Assembly: GCF_009938165.1 (NCBI RefSeq)
Contig: NZ_AP019649.1
Coordinates: 2,666,001-2,730,000, forward strand
Direction: 5' to 3'
Length of the DNA: 64,000 bases
Source: Vibrio taketomensis
Lineage (GTDB): Bacteria > Pseudomonadota > Gammaproteobacteria > Enterobacterales > Vibrionaceae
Position numbers and translations under genes: made by a program. The notes under the pieces were generated by a model. It was not told the DNA's origin, did no database searches, and saw nothing but the letters and a program-made list of their open reading frames with translations. Positions 19,696 through 34,483 of this stretch are shown here, one piece after another (the stretch's first letter is position 1; the number at the start of each line of letters is the position of its first letter).

Positions 19696-20838
19696 ATGAC
19701 ACTTTCAGCCGAATCCAAATTTCGTCGCCGCTTTACCCTGCTACTTGTCACGCTGTCTTGCACTAGTGCGTTAGCTTTATCACCTGTATCTGCCGCGAAC
19801 CAAAACGAATTATCTGGGGTTAAAGGTGAGATTTCACGTCAAAAACAAAGCTTAAGCTCACAACAGAAAAAGCTCGACGATCTGCAAAAGTCACTTAAAA
19901 ACCAAGAACTAAGCATCAACAACTTAGAGCGAGAGATAAAACAGACCAAATCTTCGCTAGGTCAGACAAATCAGAACATTGCTTCACTAGATAACAAGGT
20001 TTCAGCGCTACAAACACAAAAAAAAGCGCAAAGTGAAAAGCTTATCCAATTGCTACAAACCTACTACGTGACTGAGCGAGCAAAATCACCGACTAACGTT
20101 TTATCGCAAAATGCGGATGATGATCGCATTAGCCACTACTTTCAACATCTTGCAAAGCAACGTGCTGAGACGATAGAGAAACTTGAAAATACGGCGCGAG
20201 ATCTAGAGCAAAGTGAACAACAACTGTTACTCGAAAAACAACAACTGACGAAGTTACTTGAACAACAAACCAATAAACGCGAGCAGCTAAGCAAAGCCCA
20301 GTCACAGCGCAAAGGTACTGTAAGTAAAATTCAAAAAAGCATTTCCAGTGATCGAGTCTATCTCTCTGAACTGCAACGTAATGAAGCGCGTTTAAAAGCA
20401 GAGATAGCAAAAGCAGCGAAACGCAATGCTGTACCAATGGATGGACTCGCACGCCAAAAAGGCAAACTACCATGGCCTGTAAAGGGCAGAGTTCTTAATA
20501 GCTACGGCTCACGACAAACCGGGCAAATTAATTGGAAAGGTATGGTGATTCAGGCCAACTATGGTCAAGCGGTCAAAGCGGTTTACTCTGGCACCGTCGT
20601 CTTCGCCGATTACCTACGTGGTTATGGTTTAGTGGTGCTACTCGACCACGGTAAAGGGGATATGACGCTGTACGGATTTAACCAAAGTCTATTGAAGAAA
20701 GAAGGTGATAAGGTCGCCGCTGGCGAGCAAATCGCGCTGGCCGGTGATACCGGAGGTCAAGAACAAGCCTCACTCTACTTTGAAATTCGCCGTAACAGTA
20801 AAACCCAAGACCCTATTGCTTGGCTTAAACGCCGCTAG
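19696..20838 (+). CDS. envC: EnvC, murein hydrolase activator
   Basis: 380 residues. Signal peptide (cleaved near the ALSPVSAAN region), long coiled coil (about 40-240, Gln/Glu/Lys rich) and a C-terminal LytM/M23-type domain. As in E. coli EnvC, the LytM zinc ligands are degenerate (GDMTLYGFNQS replaces the usual histidine motif), so it is an activator and not a peptidase. It activates septal amidases; AmiB is encoded at 6140-7858. The coiled coil normally binds FtsEX. Confidence 0.94.
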   Translation: MTLSAESKFRRRFTLLLVTLSCTSALALSPVSAANQNELSGVKGEISRQKQSLSSQQKKLDDLQKSLKNQELSINNLEREIKQTKSSLGQTNQNIASLDNKVSALQTQKKAQSEKLIQLLQTYYVTERAKSPTNVLSQNADDDRISHYFQHLAKQRAETIEKLENTARDLEQSEQQLLLEKQQLTKLLEQQTNKREQLSKAQSQRKGTVSKIQKSISSDRVYLSELQRNEARLKAEIAKAAKRNAVPMDGLARQKGKLPWPVKGRVLNSYGSRQTGQINWKGMVIQANYGQAVKAVYSGTVVFADYLRGYGLVVLLDHGKGDMTLYGFNQSLLKKEGDKVAAGEQIALAGDTGGQEQASLYFEIRRNSKTQDPIAWLKRR

Positions 20839-20856
20839 GAATGAATTCATCTACCG

Positions 20857-20880
20857 AAGGCGCTGTAAAGCGCCTTTAAA
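20857..20880 (+). terminator. Intrinsic terminator after envC
   Basis: AAGGCGCT / AGCGCCTT with a GTAA loop and a short T/A tail, between convergent envC and the DHH gene. Confidence 0.65.
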
Positions 20881-20888
20881 TTCATATA

Positions 20889-21848
20889 TTAACGTTGGTA
20901 GTAATCACTCACTTTATGAATAAGCGACGGTAGCATCTCAACCTCCAAATGGTTGATGCCACCAGCGGCCTCTCTCCCTCCCCCGGAAAAAAACTGACTG
21001 CATAGTTCACCCGCTCCTTGCTTGTTATCTAAAGGTGCACGCAGCGAAACCGTATATCCATTCTGACTGTTTTCAGTTAAGACTAAATGCGCTTGATGCG
21101 GCGTTTGGTTGGCTAACCAATTACCATAAACCCCGCTAATACGTCGTGAGGCAGCGCTATTGGGCAGCTTATAGACATTTAAGTTCGCATCTTGATAGGT
21201 AGGCTGTAGTGATTGAGCACTGCTCATATCCTGCTGATAAGCCGCTTTTAGACTATGGTACGGTGAATCTTGCGCAGCAATAACAGCGAAAGGATCATCG
21301 TAAGTCAAAAGCTGCTGAAACAACTTTGCAGGATGGTAATGGAGATCATCAAGGCTCTCACCATAGCCGTTATAGTTAACTAGAGTCCCCAACTCTTTTA
21401 GCTGTTGGGCTTGCTGAAGCGATAGGCCAGCCAAATGTGCGAGCTCATCGGCGCGTGTAAGCAAATTATCGCCATAAGCCGCCACTATCGCCCAATAATG
21501 GAAACGACCTTGAAGAAGTTGGTCGACAATCAGAGCCGTACATGTGTTGGCATCAAGATTGATATGTGCTTCAAGAGTTGGGAAGGTAGGAATATCACCA
21601 CTTTGATGGTGATCGGCATAAAATACTTGAGCGCCAGACTCCAAAGCTTGGCGTAAGCCTTGCTGATTACGGCTCATCGAAATATCGAGAACTGTTAACG
21701 AATCACCGACGCCAACCTTGATGTTATCGAGCAGTTGAATGTCACGTTTAACGCCTGTAACCAGCTGAGCCGATTTAGGCTCTGCTAAGCGCAGTTGAAG
21801 AAGCGCGATAATGCCATCAGCATCACCATTAAAAACGTCGTAGTGCAT
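20889..21848 (-). CDS. DHH family phosphoesterase
   Basis: 319 residues. The DHH phosphoesterase motifs are visible: FNGDADG (motif I), VLDIS (II), the eponymous DHH in YADHHQSG (III), and AAYGDN (IV). A C-terminal part with GGGREAAGGINH resembles the DHHA1 substrate-binding motif. Related enzymes cleave phosphodiester or phosphoanhydride bonds (RecJ, oligoribonucleases, exopolyphosphatases). It is too short for RecJ and the substrate cannot be assigned. It is convergent with envC and transcribed alone. Confidence 0.8.
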   Translation of the reverse strand: MHYDVFNGDADGIIALLQLRLAEPKSAQLVTGVKRDIQLLDNIKVGVGDSLTVLDISMSRNQQGLRQALESGAQVFYADHHQSGDIPTFPTLEAHINLDANTCTALIVDQLLQGRFHYWAIVAAYGDNLLTRADELAHLAGLSLQQAQQLKELGTLVNYNGYGESLDDLHYHPAKLFQQLLTYDDPFAVIAAQDSPYHSLKAAYQQDMSSAQSLQPTYQDANLNVYKLPNSAASRRISGVYGNWLANQTPHQAHLVLTENSQNGYTVSLRAPLDNKQGAGELCSQFFSGGGREAAGGINHLEVEMLPSLIHKVSDYYQR

Positions 21849-21974
21849 AACAATACTCAGGTTATAAGATTATGATTAATCTAACCTTTGCTATGCAATT
21901 AAACAAAGAGCGAAAGGTTATAAACCCTCTCCTTCGATTATAATACGCTCGATGATCTTACGTCAGCTTAGTAC

Positions 21975-22610
21975 TCAAGCGTGCATTGCTTTGACGCCTT
22001 CTTCTAGTAATTGCAGTTGCTCCAAGCCAGTTTCCGTTGCTTGTGGCTTCACGACGGAGATCATTTGCAGCATACCTCGGTGAATCACATCCTCAGTGAT
22101 TTGAGTCTTGGTCGACATCGCCGACTGGTAACTTAACCAACTGGTCGCGATCAAATGCAAAGTACGAACTTGCGCCTTCATATCACTAGGAGAGACATTA
22201 AGTAAACCCAATGAGACAAAGTCAGCCATGATACTCACAAGATTCGCCTGCAGCTTCTCCTGAACCACAATGTAGTCTTGGTGCAAGTCTTCATCACGCT
22301 GCAGTATTTCAGGTAGGTTGGCGTAGAAAAAACGGTACTTCCACATCAAAGTGAAAATCGAGTTGAGGTAACGTTTTAACATCACCAAACTCTCTTGCTG
22401 GACTGATATCGGGGCAAAACGCTCAAGCAGTTCATTTGAGTACAAAGCAAAGATTTCTCGCACGATTTCTTGCTTGTTACGAAAGTGGTAGTAGAGGTTA
22501 CCCGGACTAATATCAATATGCGCGGCAATATGATTGGTCGTGATATTTCGCTCACCATGCTCATTAAAAAGATCGAGCGCCGCTAGAACTATTTTATCGC
22601 GCGTCTTCAT
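21975..22610 (-). CDS. TetR family transcriptional regulator
   Basis: 211 residues. The N-terminal helix-turn-helix has the TetR signature (ITTNHIAAHIDISPGNLYYHFRNKQEIV, about 24-50). The C-terminal ligand and dimer domain is not recognisable. The gene lies between hemE and the DHH gene on the same strand but is flanked by a terminator on the hemE side. A short dyad CTACA-GA-TGTAG lies at 22646-22657, about 36 bases before the start, and could be an autoregulatory operator. Target genes are unknown. Confidence 0.85.
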   Translation of the reverse strand: MKTRDKIVLAALDLFNEHGERNITTNHIAAHIDISPGNLYYHFRNKQEIVREIFALYSNELLERFAPISVQQESLVMLKRYLNSIFTLMWKYRFFYANLPEILQRDEDLHQDYIVVQEKLQANLVSIMADFVSLGLLNVSPSDMKAQVRTLHLIATSWLSYQSAMSTKTQITEDVIHRGMLQMISVVKPQATETGLEQLQLLEEGVKAMHA

Positions 22611-22699
22611 CGTGGGAGTGTTCCTTTCAATTAATCCAATACCATCTACAGATGTAGTGTATCGCTGCTTTACTCGTTATGCACTAGTGTACCGAATAA

Positions 22700-22734
22700 T
22701 AAAAAGCGCCTGGTCTAATCAGGCGCTTTTTTTA
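22700..22734 (-). terminator. Terminator after hemE
   Basis: AAGCGCCTG / CAGGCGCTT with a seven-base loop and T-runs on both sides; bidirectional in form. In the minus direction it ends hemE. Confidence 0.85.
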
Positions 22735-22753
22735 TATCGAATAAATCTTACGA

Positions 22754-23821
22754 TTACTTGTGGTAAGGTTTTGAAAGCTCGTGTACCGCTTCAACGAACA
22801 CACCCGCATTTTCTGGCGGTACATCCAAATGGATACCGTGACCCAAGTTAAATACATGGCCAGTACCTGCATCACCAAAGCCTTCAAGGATTGATGACAC
22901 TTCCTCACGAATACGCTCAGGTGAAGCGTACAGCATCGATGGATCCATGTTACCTTGCAGTGCCACTTTATCGCCGATACGCGCTTTAGCGTCAGCGATG
23001 TTGATGGTCCAGTCTAGACCCACAGCATCACAGCCTGTTGCTGCGATTTGCTCTAGCCACATACCACCGTTTTTGGTGAATAGTGTTACTGGTACACGAC
23101 GGCCTTCATTTTCACGAATCAGACCATCGACGATCTTGTGCATGTACTGTAGTGAGAATAGGTTGTAATCACGCGGAGTAAGAACGCCACCCCAAGTATC
23201 AAATACCATAACAGACTGCGCGCCAGCTTTGATTTGCGCATTCAGGTACTCAATAACGCTATCTGCTAGCTTATCCAACAATAGGTGAAGTGTCTGAGGC
23301 TCTGCATACATCATCTTCTTGATCTTAGTGAACGCTTTCGAGCTTCCACCTTCAACCATGTAAGTCGCCAGTGTCCATGGACTACCAGAGAAACCAATCA
23401 ATGGTACTTCACCTTGCAGATCTTTGCGGATCTGACGCACGGCATTCATTACGTATTGCAGCTCACCTTCAGGATCTGGAATACCAATCTTGTCTACGTC
23501 AGCTTTACAAGTGATCGGCTTATCAAACACTGGGCCTTCACCCGTTTCGAAACGCAGACCAAGTCCCATTGCATCGGGAATAGTCAAAATATCAGAAAAC
23601 AAAATTGCCGCGTCTAGCGGGAAGCGACGTAATGGTTGGATCGTCACTTCAGAAGCGAGTTCTGCATTGCGACAAAGCGACATAAAGTCACCCGCTTGGG
23701 CGCGCGTTGCTTTGTATTCAGGTAGGTAACGACCTGCTTGGCGCATCATCCATACTGGGGTGTAATCTACTGGCTGTTTTAAAAGCGCGCGTAGATAACG
23801 ATCATTTTTCAATTCTGTCAT
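22754..23821 (-). CDS. hemE: HemE, uroporphyrinogen decarboxylase
   Basis: 355 residues, full length. Catalyses four decarboxylations to coproporphyrinogen III in haem synthesis. Motifs: [15 protein letters not shown] near the start (active-site arginine region), [12 protein letters not shown], and [13 protein letters not shown]. Monocistronic by appearance, with a terminator after it and about 240 bases before it. Confidence 0.97.
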   Translation of the reverse strand: MTELKNDRYLRALLKQPVDYTPVWMMRQAGRYLPEYKATRAQAGDFMSLCRNAELASEVTIQPLRRFPLDAAILFSDILTIPDAMGLGLRFETGEGPVFDKPITCKADVDKIGIPDPEGELQYVMNAVRQIRKDLQGEVPLIGFSGSPWTLATYMVEGGSSKAFTKIKKMMYAEPQTLHLLLDKLADSVIEYLNAQIKAGAQSVMVFDTWGGVLTPRDYNLFSLQYMHKIVDGLIRENEGRRVPVTLFTKNGGMWLEQIAATGCDAVGLDWTINIADAKARIGDKVALQGNMDPSMLYASPERIREEVSSILEGFGDAGTGHVFNLGHGIHLDVPPENAGVFVEAVHELSKPYHK

Positions 23822-23993
23822 TGTGCTTTTCCAATCTTGGGCCTTTTTGTTAACGCCCGTATTCTAACACTGTTTTAGGGGTAAAAGCCGAGTGCTTTGC
23901 AACCTAGATCAAGTTATTAACCTTTTATTGATTGGTTAATTTGCACCCCAACCTCAACAGTGATTAAATTTCAACGCTAGCGAAAACTACAAT

Positions 23994-24060
23994 AATTAAC
24001 TGGTATTCAATACTCAACCTCATAACGACATCTTACCCCTCCTCACGGAGGGTTTTTTTT
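23994..24060 (+). ncRNA. Candidate small RNA ending in an orphan plus-strand terminator
   Basis: A strong intrinsic terminator at 24037-24060 points rightward, yet no plus-strand gene precedes it: hemE reads left from 23821. The same interval has a TACAAT hexamer at 23988-23993 that could be a -10 box, without a convincing -35. A transcript from about 24000 would be 60 nt; a longer one starting nearer 23850 is possible. The 5' arm of the hairpin contains CCCCTCC, complementary to Shine-Dalgarno sequences. Purely a prediction. Confidence 0.3.
24037..24060 (+). terminator. Strong intrinsic terminator with no upstream plus-strand gene
   Basis: CCCTCC / GGAGGG stem with loop TCAC, followed by eight T residues. 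It abuts the nudC stop codon (24063) from the opposite strand; read on the minus strand it has no U-tract, so it does not terminate nudC. Confidence 0.8.
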
Positions 24061-24062
24061 GT

Positions 24063-24857
24063 TTAATTTTCAGTATGATGATCTTTTATCTCGATCACTG
24101 TTTGATCAATTAATGCACGAGCAATCGTACCTTTCGGCGCTACCGGTGGCATTTGATCTATCGAGAACCACTGTGCATCGCTGAGCTCGCTGTAATCAGG
24201 CTTAACCTCACCCGCTTGATAATCAGCCAGAAATGCCATCATCATGCTCGAAGGGAACGCCCAAGGTTGACTGCCAAAATAACGAATATTGGTTACTTCA
24301 ATTCCAGTTTCTTCTTTAATTTCTCGAGCTACACATTGCTCAAGTGTTTCGCCAACCTCAAGGAAACCGGCGATCACCGTGTACATTCCATTGCGATGAC
24401 GAGGGTGCTGAGCGAGGAGAATTTGATCTTGTTTGCGCACCGCAACAATAATGCACGGAAAAATCCGTGGATAATGCAGTGTTCGACACTGACCACATTG
24501 CATTGCCAATTGAGTATGATTGAGATGATTGCGACCACCACACAGAGGGCAAAAACGCATACTCTGCGACATATGTCCGTATTGCACAGCTTTGCTGATC
24601 AACAGAAACAAGGCTTGATCAAATTCAAGACACTCGCGTAATGAGGTTAATGGCAAAGTTTGTTCAACGTCTGGCTCATTGAGCCACATCACAGGAATTT
24701 TATTGTAATCACCAACATAAACAGCTTTGTGGTGATCAAAACCAAGTTCCTCGGCGCTACCTAACGGTAACTCGTTGTTATTTAGATAAACTTCACTATC
24801 TAACACCACACACCAATACACTTTTTGCTGGGCACTGATATTACAATTTTTCAACAT
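24063..24857 (-). CDS. nudC: NudC, NADH pyrophosphatase / RNA deNADding Nudix hydrolase
   Basis: About 264 residues. A four-cysteine zinc ribbon (CPLCGG ... CGQCR), the Nudix box [20 protein letters not shown] with its continuation TGIEV, and a SQPWAFPSS segment that matches the NudC-specific SQPWPFPxS except for Pro to Ala. It cleaves NAD(H) and removes NAD caps from RNA. Start placed at the ATG at 24857 (MLKNCN) with GAGG 7 bases before it; an upstream in-frame ATG would add 14 residues. It diverges from rsd. Confidence 0.94.
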   Translation of the reverse strand: MLKNCNISAQQKVYWCVVLDSEVYLNNNELPLGSAEELGFDHHKAVYVGDYNKIPVMWLNEPDVEQTLPLTSLRECLEFDQALFLLISKAVQYGHMSQSMRFCPLCGGRNHLNHTQLAMQCGQCRTLHYPRIFPCIIVAVRKQDQILLAQHPRHRNGMYTVIAGFLEVGETLEQCVAREIKEETGIEVTNIRYFGSQPWAFPSSMMMAFLADYQAGEVKPDYSELSDAQWFSIDQMPPVAPKGTIARALIDQTVIEIKDHHTEN

Positions 24858-25041
24858 TACCATCCCTCGATGCTTGAAGTTCAACCATTTTACTGGCAAT
24901 CTAAATTCATACCAGAGTTTGTATCTATTGAATTTTTTGACTACAAATTTGGTGAGGACAAATAGGTTTTCAATCTATCATCGCTTTGCTTTGCAAGGCT
25001 TAATAATCACCGGAGTGTGATTGGATCATGAGGGCATGGTC

Positions 25042-25530
25042 ATGCTAAAAAAATTCCAACAAACACAAGAACAGTGGGGTGGCTCGAGTGAAGTCATCGA
25101 CCATTGGTTAGAGACTCGACAGCTGTTAATTGTTGAGTACTGTAAGCTTGCTACACGACAACCTACTAGCCAAAAAACATCCCTTTCTTCACTTCCAACG
25201 CCTCAAGAACTTCAAAGCTTTTGCCAACATCTAGTCGACTATATCTCGGAAGGTCACTTTAAGATCTACGATATGGTGATGGATAAATGGCGCGCCACCG
25301 GCTTTGAAGCGACCGATGACATCAATGCGGCTTACGCAAAAATCGTATTAACCACTGATCCGCTACTCAATTTTACCGACCAATATGCTGATGTCAGTGA
25401 GAATGATACGCTTGAAGTGTTCGATACCGATGTCTCCAACGTTGGCCAAGTACTCGAGCTCAGGTTTGAAGTTGAAGATCATCTGATCCAGTTAATTGCT
25501 GATAGTTTAGCTGTGCCGCCAGGTGCGTAG
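25042..25530 (+). CDS. rsd: Rsd, anti-sigma-70 regulator
   Basis: About 162 residues, Rsd/AlgQ family, all-helical. Rsd sequesters the housekeeping sigma factor in stationary phase and also stimulates SpoT in E. coli. Start chosen at the ATG at 25042 (MLKKFQQ), preceded by GAGG; an in-frame TTG at 25021 would add seven residues. Adjacent to rpoC, whose gene ends 374 bases downstream on the other strand; the rsd-nudC-hemE grouping is conserved in enterics and vibrios. Confidence 0.93.
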   Translation: MLKKFQQTQEQWGGSSEVIDHWLETRQLLIVEYCKLATRQPTSQKTSLSSLPTPQELQSFCQHLVDYISEGHFKIYDMVMDKWRATGFEATDDINAAYAKIVLTTDPLLNFTDQYADVSENDTLEVFDTDVSNVGQVLELRFEVEDHLIQLIADSLAVPPGA

Positions 25531-25539
25531 AGATTAGAA

Positions 25540-25591
25540 CGCCCAGTTAAGCTGGGCTATTGAAGATAGAAATGCCCAACTTTGTTGGGCA
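25540..25591. repeat. Two tandem hairpins after rsd
   Basis: GCCCAG / CTGGGC (25541-25557) and TGCCCAAC / GTTGGGCA (25573-25591). Neither has a T-run, so they are at best weak termination or RNA-stabilising structures. The rest of the 25531-25855 gap shows no gene, RNA or repeat I can identify. Confidence 0.45.
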
Positions 25592-25855
25592 ATGAAACAT
25601 GTAAAGAATAGCTTCAGCTTTACTTCATTAGCTCACTGTCACTCTCGAATACACAGTCAAAACTAATAACGCGAATGCTTCGAGACTTCCGATCTCATTT
25701 CTACTTTATAGTCCTCAGCTCCCTCTACTCAGAGAAGGCGCAAGACCGAACGATATCTCACTATCACCTTACTAAACATTTTTACTTATCGAGGCCAAAC
25801 AATGCTTGTTGCTCCATAAGCTCAACTTCGTTATGCGTTCTACTCCCCAAAATGC

Positions 25856-25881
25856 AAAAAAGGCACCCGAAGGTGCCTTTT
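25856..25881 (-). terminator. Terminator of the rpoBC operon
   Basis: AAAGGCACC / GGTGCCTTT with a four-base loop; on the minus strand it is followed by six T residues. It lies 24 bases after the rpoC stop. Confidence 0.9.
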
Positions 25882-25904
25882 ATTATTTCTTATTCAGCGA
25901 CGAA

Positions 25905-30107
<4,203 letters not shown>

Positions 30108-30180
30108 AATCAGCTCCTGTAAGGAGTTAAAAGGAGCCCACCGTTAAGTGAGCACCTTCTACCTAATAATCGCTTTTACT

Positions 30181-30202
30181 TCCCCAAGCCGTAGCTTGGG
30201 GA
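30181..30202 (-). repeat. Hairpin in the rpoB-rpoC gap
   Basis: TCCCCAAGC / GCTTGGGGA with a four-base loop, right after the rpoB stop codon in transcript order. It has no U-tract, so it is more likely a processing or stability element than a terminator within this operon. Confidence 0.5.
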
Positions 30203-30211
30203 GATAAGAGA

Positions 30212-33200
30212 TTACTCTTCGTCTTCTAGCTCGATGTTGATACCTAGCGAGCGAATCTCTTTCAACAATACGTTGAACGATTCTGGCATGCCAGGTTCCA
30301 TGCTGTGGTTACCGTCTACGATGTTTTTGTACATCTTAGTACGGCCGTTAACGTCATCCGACTTAACGGTTAGCATTTCTTGTAGAGTGTAAGCCGCACC
30401 GTATGCTTCCAGTGCCCATACTTCCATCTCACCGAAACGCTGACCACCGAACTGAGCTTTACCACCAAGTGGTTGCTGAGTTACTAGGCTGTACGAACCA
30501 GTTGAACGAGCGTGCATCTTGTCATCAACAAGGTGGTTCAGTTTCAGCATGTACATGTAACCTACAGTTACAGGACGCTCAAACGCATCACCTGTGCGAC
30601 CATCAAACAGTTTTAGCTGACCAGATGTTGGTAGGTCTGCTAGCTCTAGAAGAGCTTTGATTGATGATTCTGGTGCACCATCGAATACAGGTGTTGCGAT
30701 TGGTAGACCACCACGTAGGTTTTCAACCAATGTACGAACTTCTGCATCAGATAGAGAAGCAATGTCTACTTTCTGGCGAGTGTCGCCTAGATCGTAAACT
30801 TTTTGCAGGAATTCGCGGAATTTCGCTAGTTCTTGCTGCTGTTTCACCATCTTGTTGATCTTGTCACCGATACCTTTCGCTGCCAGACCTAAGTGTACTT
30901 CTAGGATCTGACCGATGTTCATACGCGAAGGTACACCCAGTGGGTTAAGTACGATGTCTACCGGCTGACCGTTTTCATCGTATGGCATGTCTTCAACAGG
31001 GTTGATCTTAGAGATTACACCCTTGTTACCGTGACGACCCGCCATCTTATCACCAGGCTGAATGCGACGTTTAACCGCTAGGTAAACCTTAACGATCTTC
31101 AGTACGCCAGGTGCTAGATCATCACCTTGTGTGATCTTACGACGCTTAGTTTCAAACTTCTTATCGAAGTCCGCTTTTAGCTCGTCCCACTGCTCTGCTA
31201 GTTGCTCAAGCTGAGTCTGTAGAGCATCATCTTCAAGCGTTAGCTCTAGCCACTTCTTACGATCAGTCGTGTCTAGTTTCGCTTCAGAGTAACCACCTTC
31301 GATCAATACAGCGCGAACACGGTTTAGAAGGCCACCCTCAAGAATCTGGAATTCTTCAGTTAGGTCTTTCTTCGCTTCTTTCAGCTGCATTTGTTCAATT
31401 TCAAGTGCACGTTTGTCTTTTTCAACACCGTCACGAGTAAATACTTGAACGTCGATGATAGTACCTGAAACAGAGTTTGGTACGCGTAGAGACGTATCTT
31501 TAACGTCTGACGCTTTCTCACCGAAGATAGCACGTAGTAGCTTCTCTTCTGGAGTTAGCTGAGTTTCACCTTTAGGCGTTACTTTACCTACAAGGATGTC
31601 ACCGCCTTTCACTTCCGCACCGATGTAAACGATACCTGACTCATCTAGTTTAGATAGAGCAGACTCACCTACGTTTGGAATGTCAGCTGTGATCTCTTCT
31701 GCACCCAGCTTAGTATCACGTGCCACACAAGATAGTTCTTGAATGTGGATAGTCGTGAAACGGTCTTCTTGAACTACGCGCTCAGATACTAAGATCGAGT
31801 CTTCGAAGTTGTAACCGTTCCAAGGCATGAACGCGATACGCATGTTCTGACCAAGAGCAAGTTCACCTAGGTCTGTTGAAGGACCATCAGCAAGAACGTC
31901 GCCACGAGCCACTGGTTCACCTGGCATCACACATGGACGCTGGTTGATACAAGTGTTCTGGTTAGAACGAGTGTATTTAGTTAGGTTGTAGATATCGATG
32001 CCTGCTTCGCCAGGTACCAATTCTTCTTCGTTCACTTTAACAACGATACGAGAAGCATCTACAGACTGGATTACACCACCACGTTTCGCTACTGCAGTTA
32101 CACCTGAGTCAACAGCGATGTTACGTTCGATACCAGTACCTACTAGAGGCTTGTCAGCTTTCAGTGTTGGAACTGCCTGACGTTGCATGTTCGCACCCAT
32201 TAGAGCGCGGTTCGCGTCATCGTGTTCTAGGAACGGGATTAGCGATGCTGCAATTGATACTACCTGGTTCGTCGCAACGTCCATGTACTGAGCGTGCTCA
32301 CGAGGGTGAAGACCAGATTCACCTTTTTGACGAGCTGTGATCAGCTCATCTGCAAAAGTGCCATCTTCGTTAAGCTTAGTGTTCGCCTGAGCGATAACGA
32401 ATTGACCTTCTTCGATTGCAGAAAGGTAATCTACTTCGTCTGTTACTACGCCATCTACTACACGACGGTATGGAGTCTCTAGGAAACCGTACTCGTTACA
32501 ACGTGCAAACGCAGATAGTGAGTTGATCAGACCGATGTTTGGACCTTCAGGCGTTTCGATCGGACATAGACGACCGTAGTGAGTTACGTGTACGTCACGT
32601 ACTTCAAAGCCAGCGCGTTCACGAGTTAGACCGCCAGGACCCAATGCAGAGATACGACGTTTGTGCGTAACTTCTGATAACGGGTTGTTTTGGTCCATGA
32701 ACTGTGAAAGCTGTGAAGAGCCAAAGAATTCTTTAACCGCTGCTGAAATAGGCTTAGCGTTGATTAGATCTTGAGGCATGATTGCATCAAGGTCACCAAG
32801 GCTTAGGCGCTCTTTCACTGCACGTTCAACACGTACAAGACCAACGCGGAATTGGTTTTCAGCCATTTCACCAACAGAACGGATACGACGGTTACCTAGG
32901 TGGTCGATATCATCGACCTCACCGATACCGTTACGGATCGCGATCAGTTTCTTCATCACTTCGATGATGTCTTGCTCATCTAGTGTGCCTTGCTCTTCTG
33001 CATCAGTACGTGCGATCGAGCTGTTGAACTTCATACGGCCAACAGTTGATAGATCGTAGCGCTCTTCAGAGAAGAATAGGCTTTCGAATAGAGCTTCTGC
33101 AGCTTCTTTCGTTGGTGGCTCGCCAGGGCGCATCATGCGGTAGATTTCTACCAGTGCAGAGATACGGTCAACAGTGCTGTCAACGCGTAGAGTTTCTGAC

Positions 33201-34240
33201 ATGAATGGGCCGTGGTCTAGATCGTTCGTAAATAGAACTTCTAGAGCTTTGTGACCAGCTTGAGATAGGTTCGCTAGTGCTTCCAAGCTAATTTCTTGGT
33301 TTGCAGCAACGATGATCTCGCCAGTCGCTTCATTGATGTAATCTTTCGATGCAACTTTACCAACGATGTACTCTACTGGTACTTCGATGTGGTCAATACC
33401 ATCTTTTTCAAGTTGACGAATATGACGCGCAGTTACACGACGACCTTGTTCAATGTAAACATTACCGTTTGCTTCGATATCAAACGAAGCAGTCTCACCA
33501 CGTAGACGCTCAGGAACCAACTCCATCATTAGAGTTTGGTCTTTCACTTGGAAGTTCACTTTCTCGAAGAAGATATCTAGGATCTCTTCAGAAGTCTTAC
33601 CTAGTGCGCGTAGGATGATTGACGCAGGTAGTTTACGACGACGGTCGATACGTACGTATAGGTTGTCCTTAGGATCGAACTCAAAGTCAAGCCATGAGCC
33701 ACGGTAAGGAATGATACGTGCGTTGTATAGAACTTTACCTGATGAGTGAGTCTTACCCTTATCGCTGTCGAAGAACACGCCTGGGCTTCTATGCAGCTGG
33801 GATACGATAACCCTCTCGGTACCATTAATTACGAAGGTACCATTGTCTGTCATAAGCGGAATTTCGCCCATGTAGACTTCTTGTTCTTTGATGTCTTTAA
33901 CGGTGCCTGCTGGCGCGTCTTTATCAAAAATAACTAGACGTAGTTTTACGCGTAGTGGTTTTGAATAAGTAACACCACGAATTTGACATTCTTTAACGTC
34001 AAATACTGGCTCACCAAGACGGTAGCTAACGTATTGCAGCTCTGAATTGCCGTTGTAGCTCTGAATTGGGAATACAGAACGGAAAGCAGCCTCAAGACCG
34101 TATTGTCCCTCAGGATCCTGTTCGATAAATTTTTCGAACGAATCGAGCTGGATCGATAGCAGGTATGGAATGTCCAAAACTTGTGGACGAGTACCAAAGT
34201 CCTTACGGATGCGCTTTTTCTCGGTATAAGAGTAAACCAT
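30212..34240 (-). CDS. rpoB: RpoB, RNA polymerase beta subunit
   Basis: 1342 residues, identical in length to E. coli. Start at the ATG at 34240 ([15 protein letters not shown]); the open frame extends 16 codons upstream but family alignment supports this start. The rifampicin-binding cluster reads [20 protein letters not shown] then [10 protein letters not shown], the susceptible wild-type form at the Asp, His and Ser positions that usually mutate. Part of rplJL-rpoBC. Confidence 0.98.
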   Translation of the reverse strand: MVYSYTEKKRIRKDFGTRPQVLDIPYLLSIQLDSFEKFIEQDPEGQYGLEAAFRSVFPIQSYNGNSELQYVSYRLGEPVFDVKECQIRGVTYSKPLRVKLRLVIFDKDAPAGTVKDIKEQEVYMGEIPLMTDNGTFVINGTERVIVSQLHRSPGVFFDSDKGKTHSSGKVLYNARIIPYRGSWLDFEFDPKDNLYVRIDRRRKLPASIILRALGKTSEEILDIFFEKVNFQVKDQTLMMELVPERLRGETASFDIEANGNVYIEQGRRVTARHIRQLEKDGIDHIEVPVEYIVGKVASKDYINEATGEIIVAANQEISLEALANLSQAGHKALEVLFTNDLDHGPFMSETLRVDSTVDRISALVEIYRMMRPGEPPTKEAAEALFESLFFSEERYDLSTVGRMKFNSSIARTDAEEQGTLDEQDIIEVMKKLIAIRNGIGEVDDIDHLGNRRIRSVGEMAENQFRVGLVRVERAVKERLSLGDLDAIMPQDLINAKPISAAVKEFFGSSQLSQFMDQNNPLSEVTHKRRISALGPGGLTRERAGFEVRDVHVTHYGRLCPIETPEGPNIGLINSLSAFARCNEYGFLETPYRRVVDGVVTDEVDYLSAIEEGQFVIAQANTKLNEDGTFADELITARQKGESGLHPREHAQYMDVATNQVVSIAASLIPFLEHDDANRALMGANMQRQAVPTLKADKPLVGTGIERNIAVDSGVTAVAKRGGVIQSVDASRIVVKVNEEELVPGEAGIDIYNLTKYTRSNQNTCINQRPCVMPGEPVARGDVLADGPSTDLGELALGQNMRIAFMPWNGYNFEDSILVSERVVQEDRFTTIHIQELSCVARDTKLGAEEITADIPNVGESALSKLDESGIVYIGAEVKGGDILVGKVTPKGETQLTPEEKLLRAIFGEKASDVKDTSLRVPNSVSGTIIDVQVFTRDGVEKDKRALEIEQMQLKEAKKDLTEEFQILEGGLLNRVRAVLIEGGYSEAKLDTTDRKKWLELTLEDDALQTQLEQLAEQWDELKADFDKKFETKRRKITQGDDLAPGVLKIVKVYLAVKRRIQPGDKMAGRHGNKGVISKINPVEDMPYDENGQPVDIVLNPLGVPSRMNIGQILEVHLGLAAKGIGDKINKMVKQQQELAKFREFLQKVYDLGDTRQKVDIASLSDAEVRTLVENLRGGLPIATPVFDGAPESSIKALLELADLPTSGQLKLFDGRTGDAFERPVTVGYMYMLKLNHLVDDKMHARSTGSYSLVTQQPLGGKAQFGGQRFGEMEVWALEAYGAAYTLQEMLTVKSDDVNGRTKMYKNIVDGNHSMEPGMPESFNVLLKEIRSLGINIELEDEE

Positions 34241-34420
34241 GGGGTTCCTCAGCTCGCTGATAAGTGACCCAAACTGTCCGCCTTTCACCTTGCTAGATGG
34301 GGAGGGACAGTGACTAACAACTGTTTACTGTAGGACATAACATTCAGGTTTGAACGCGATGTGTTTTGCTCAGATTTAGGTGCTTAAACAGCGGGAAAAT
34401 TCACCTAGACCCTACAGCGC

Positions 34421-34451
34421 AAAAAGGCCGGTGGTCATAAAACCACCAGCC
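34421..34451 (-). terminator. rplL-rpoB attenuator
   Basis: On the minus strand a GGCTGGTGGT / ACCACCGGCC stem (one G-U pair) followed by five T residues, about 33 bases after rplL. A partial terminator here is a known feature of the rplJL-rpoBC operon and sets the ratio of L7/L12 to polymerase. A smaller hairpin (TAGCC / GGCTA, 34454-34467) lies just before it. Confidence 0.75.
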
Positions 34452-34483
34452 AATAGCCTTTCGGCTAGGAAATTAAGTAATAA

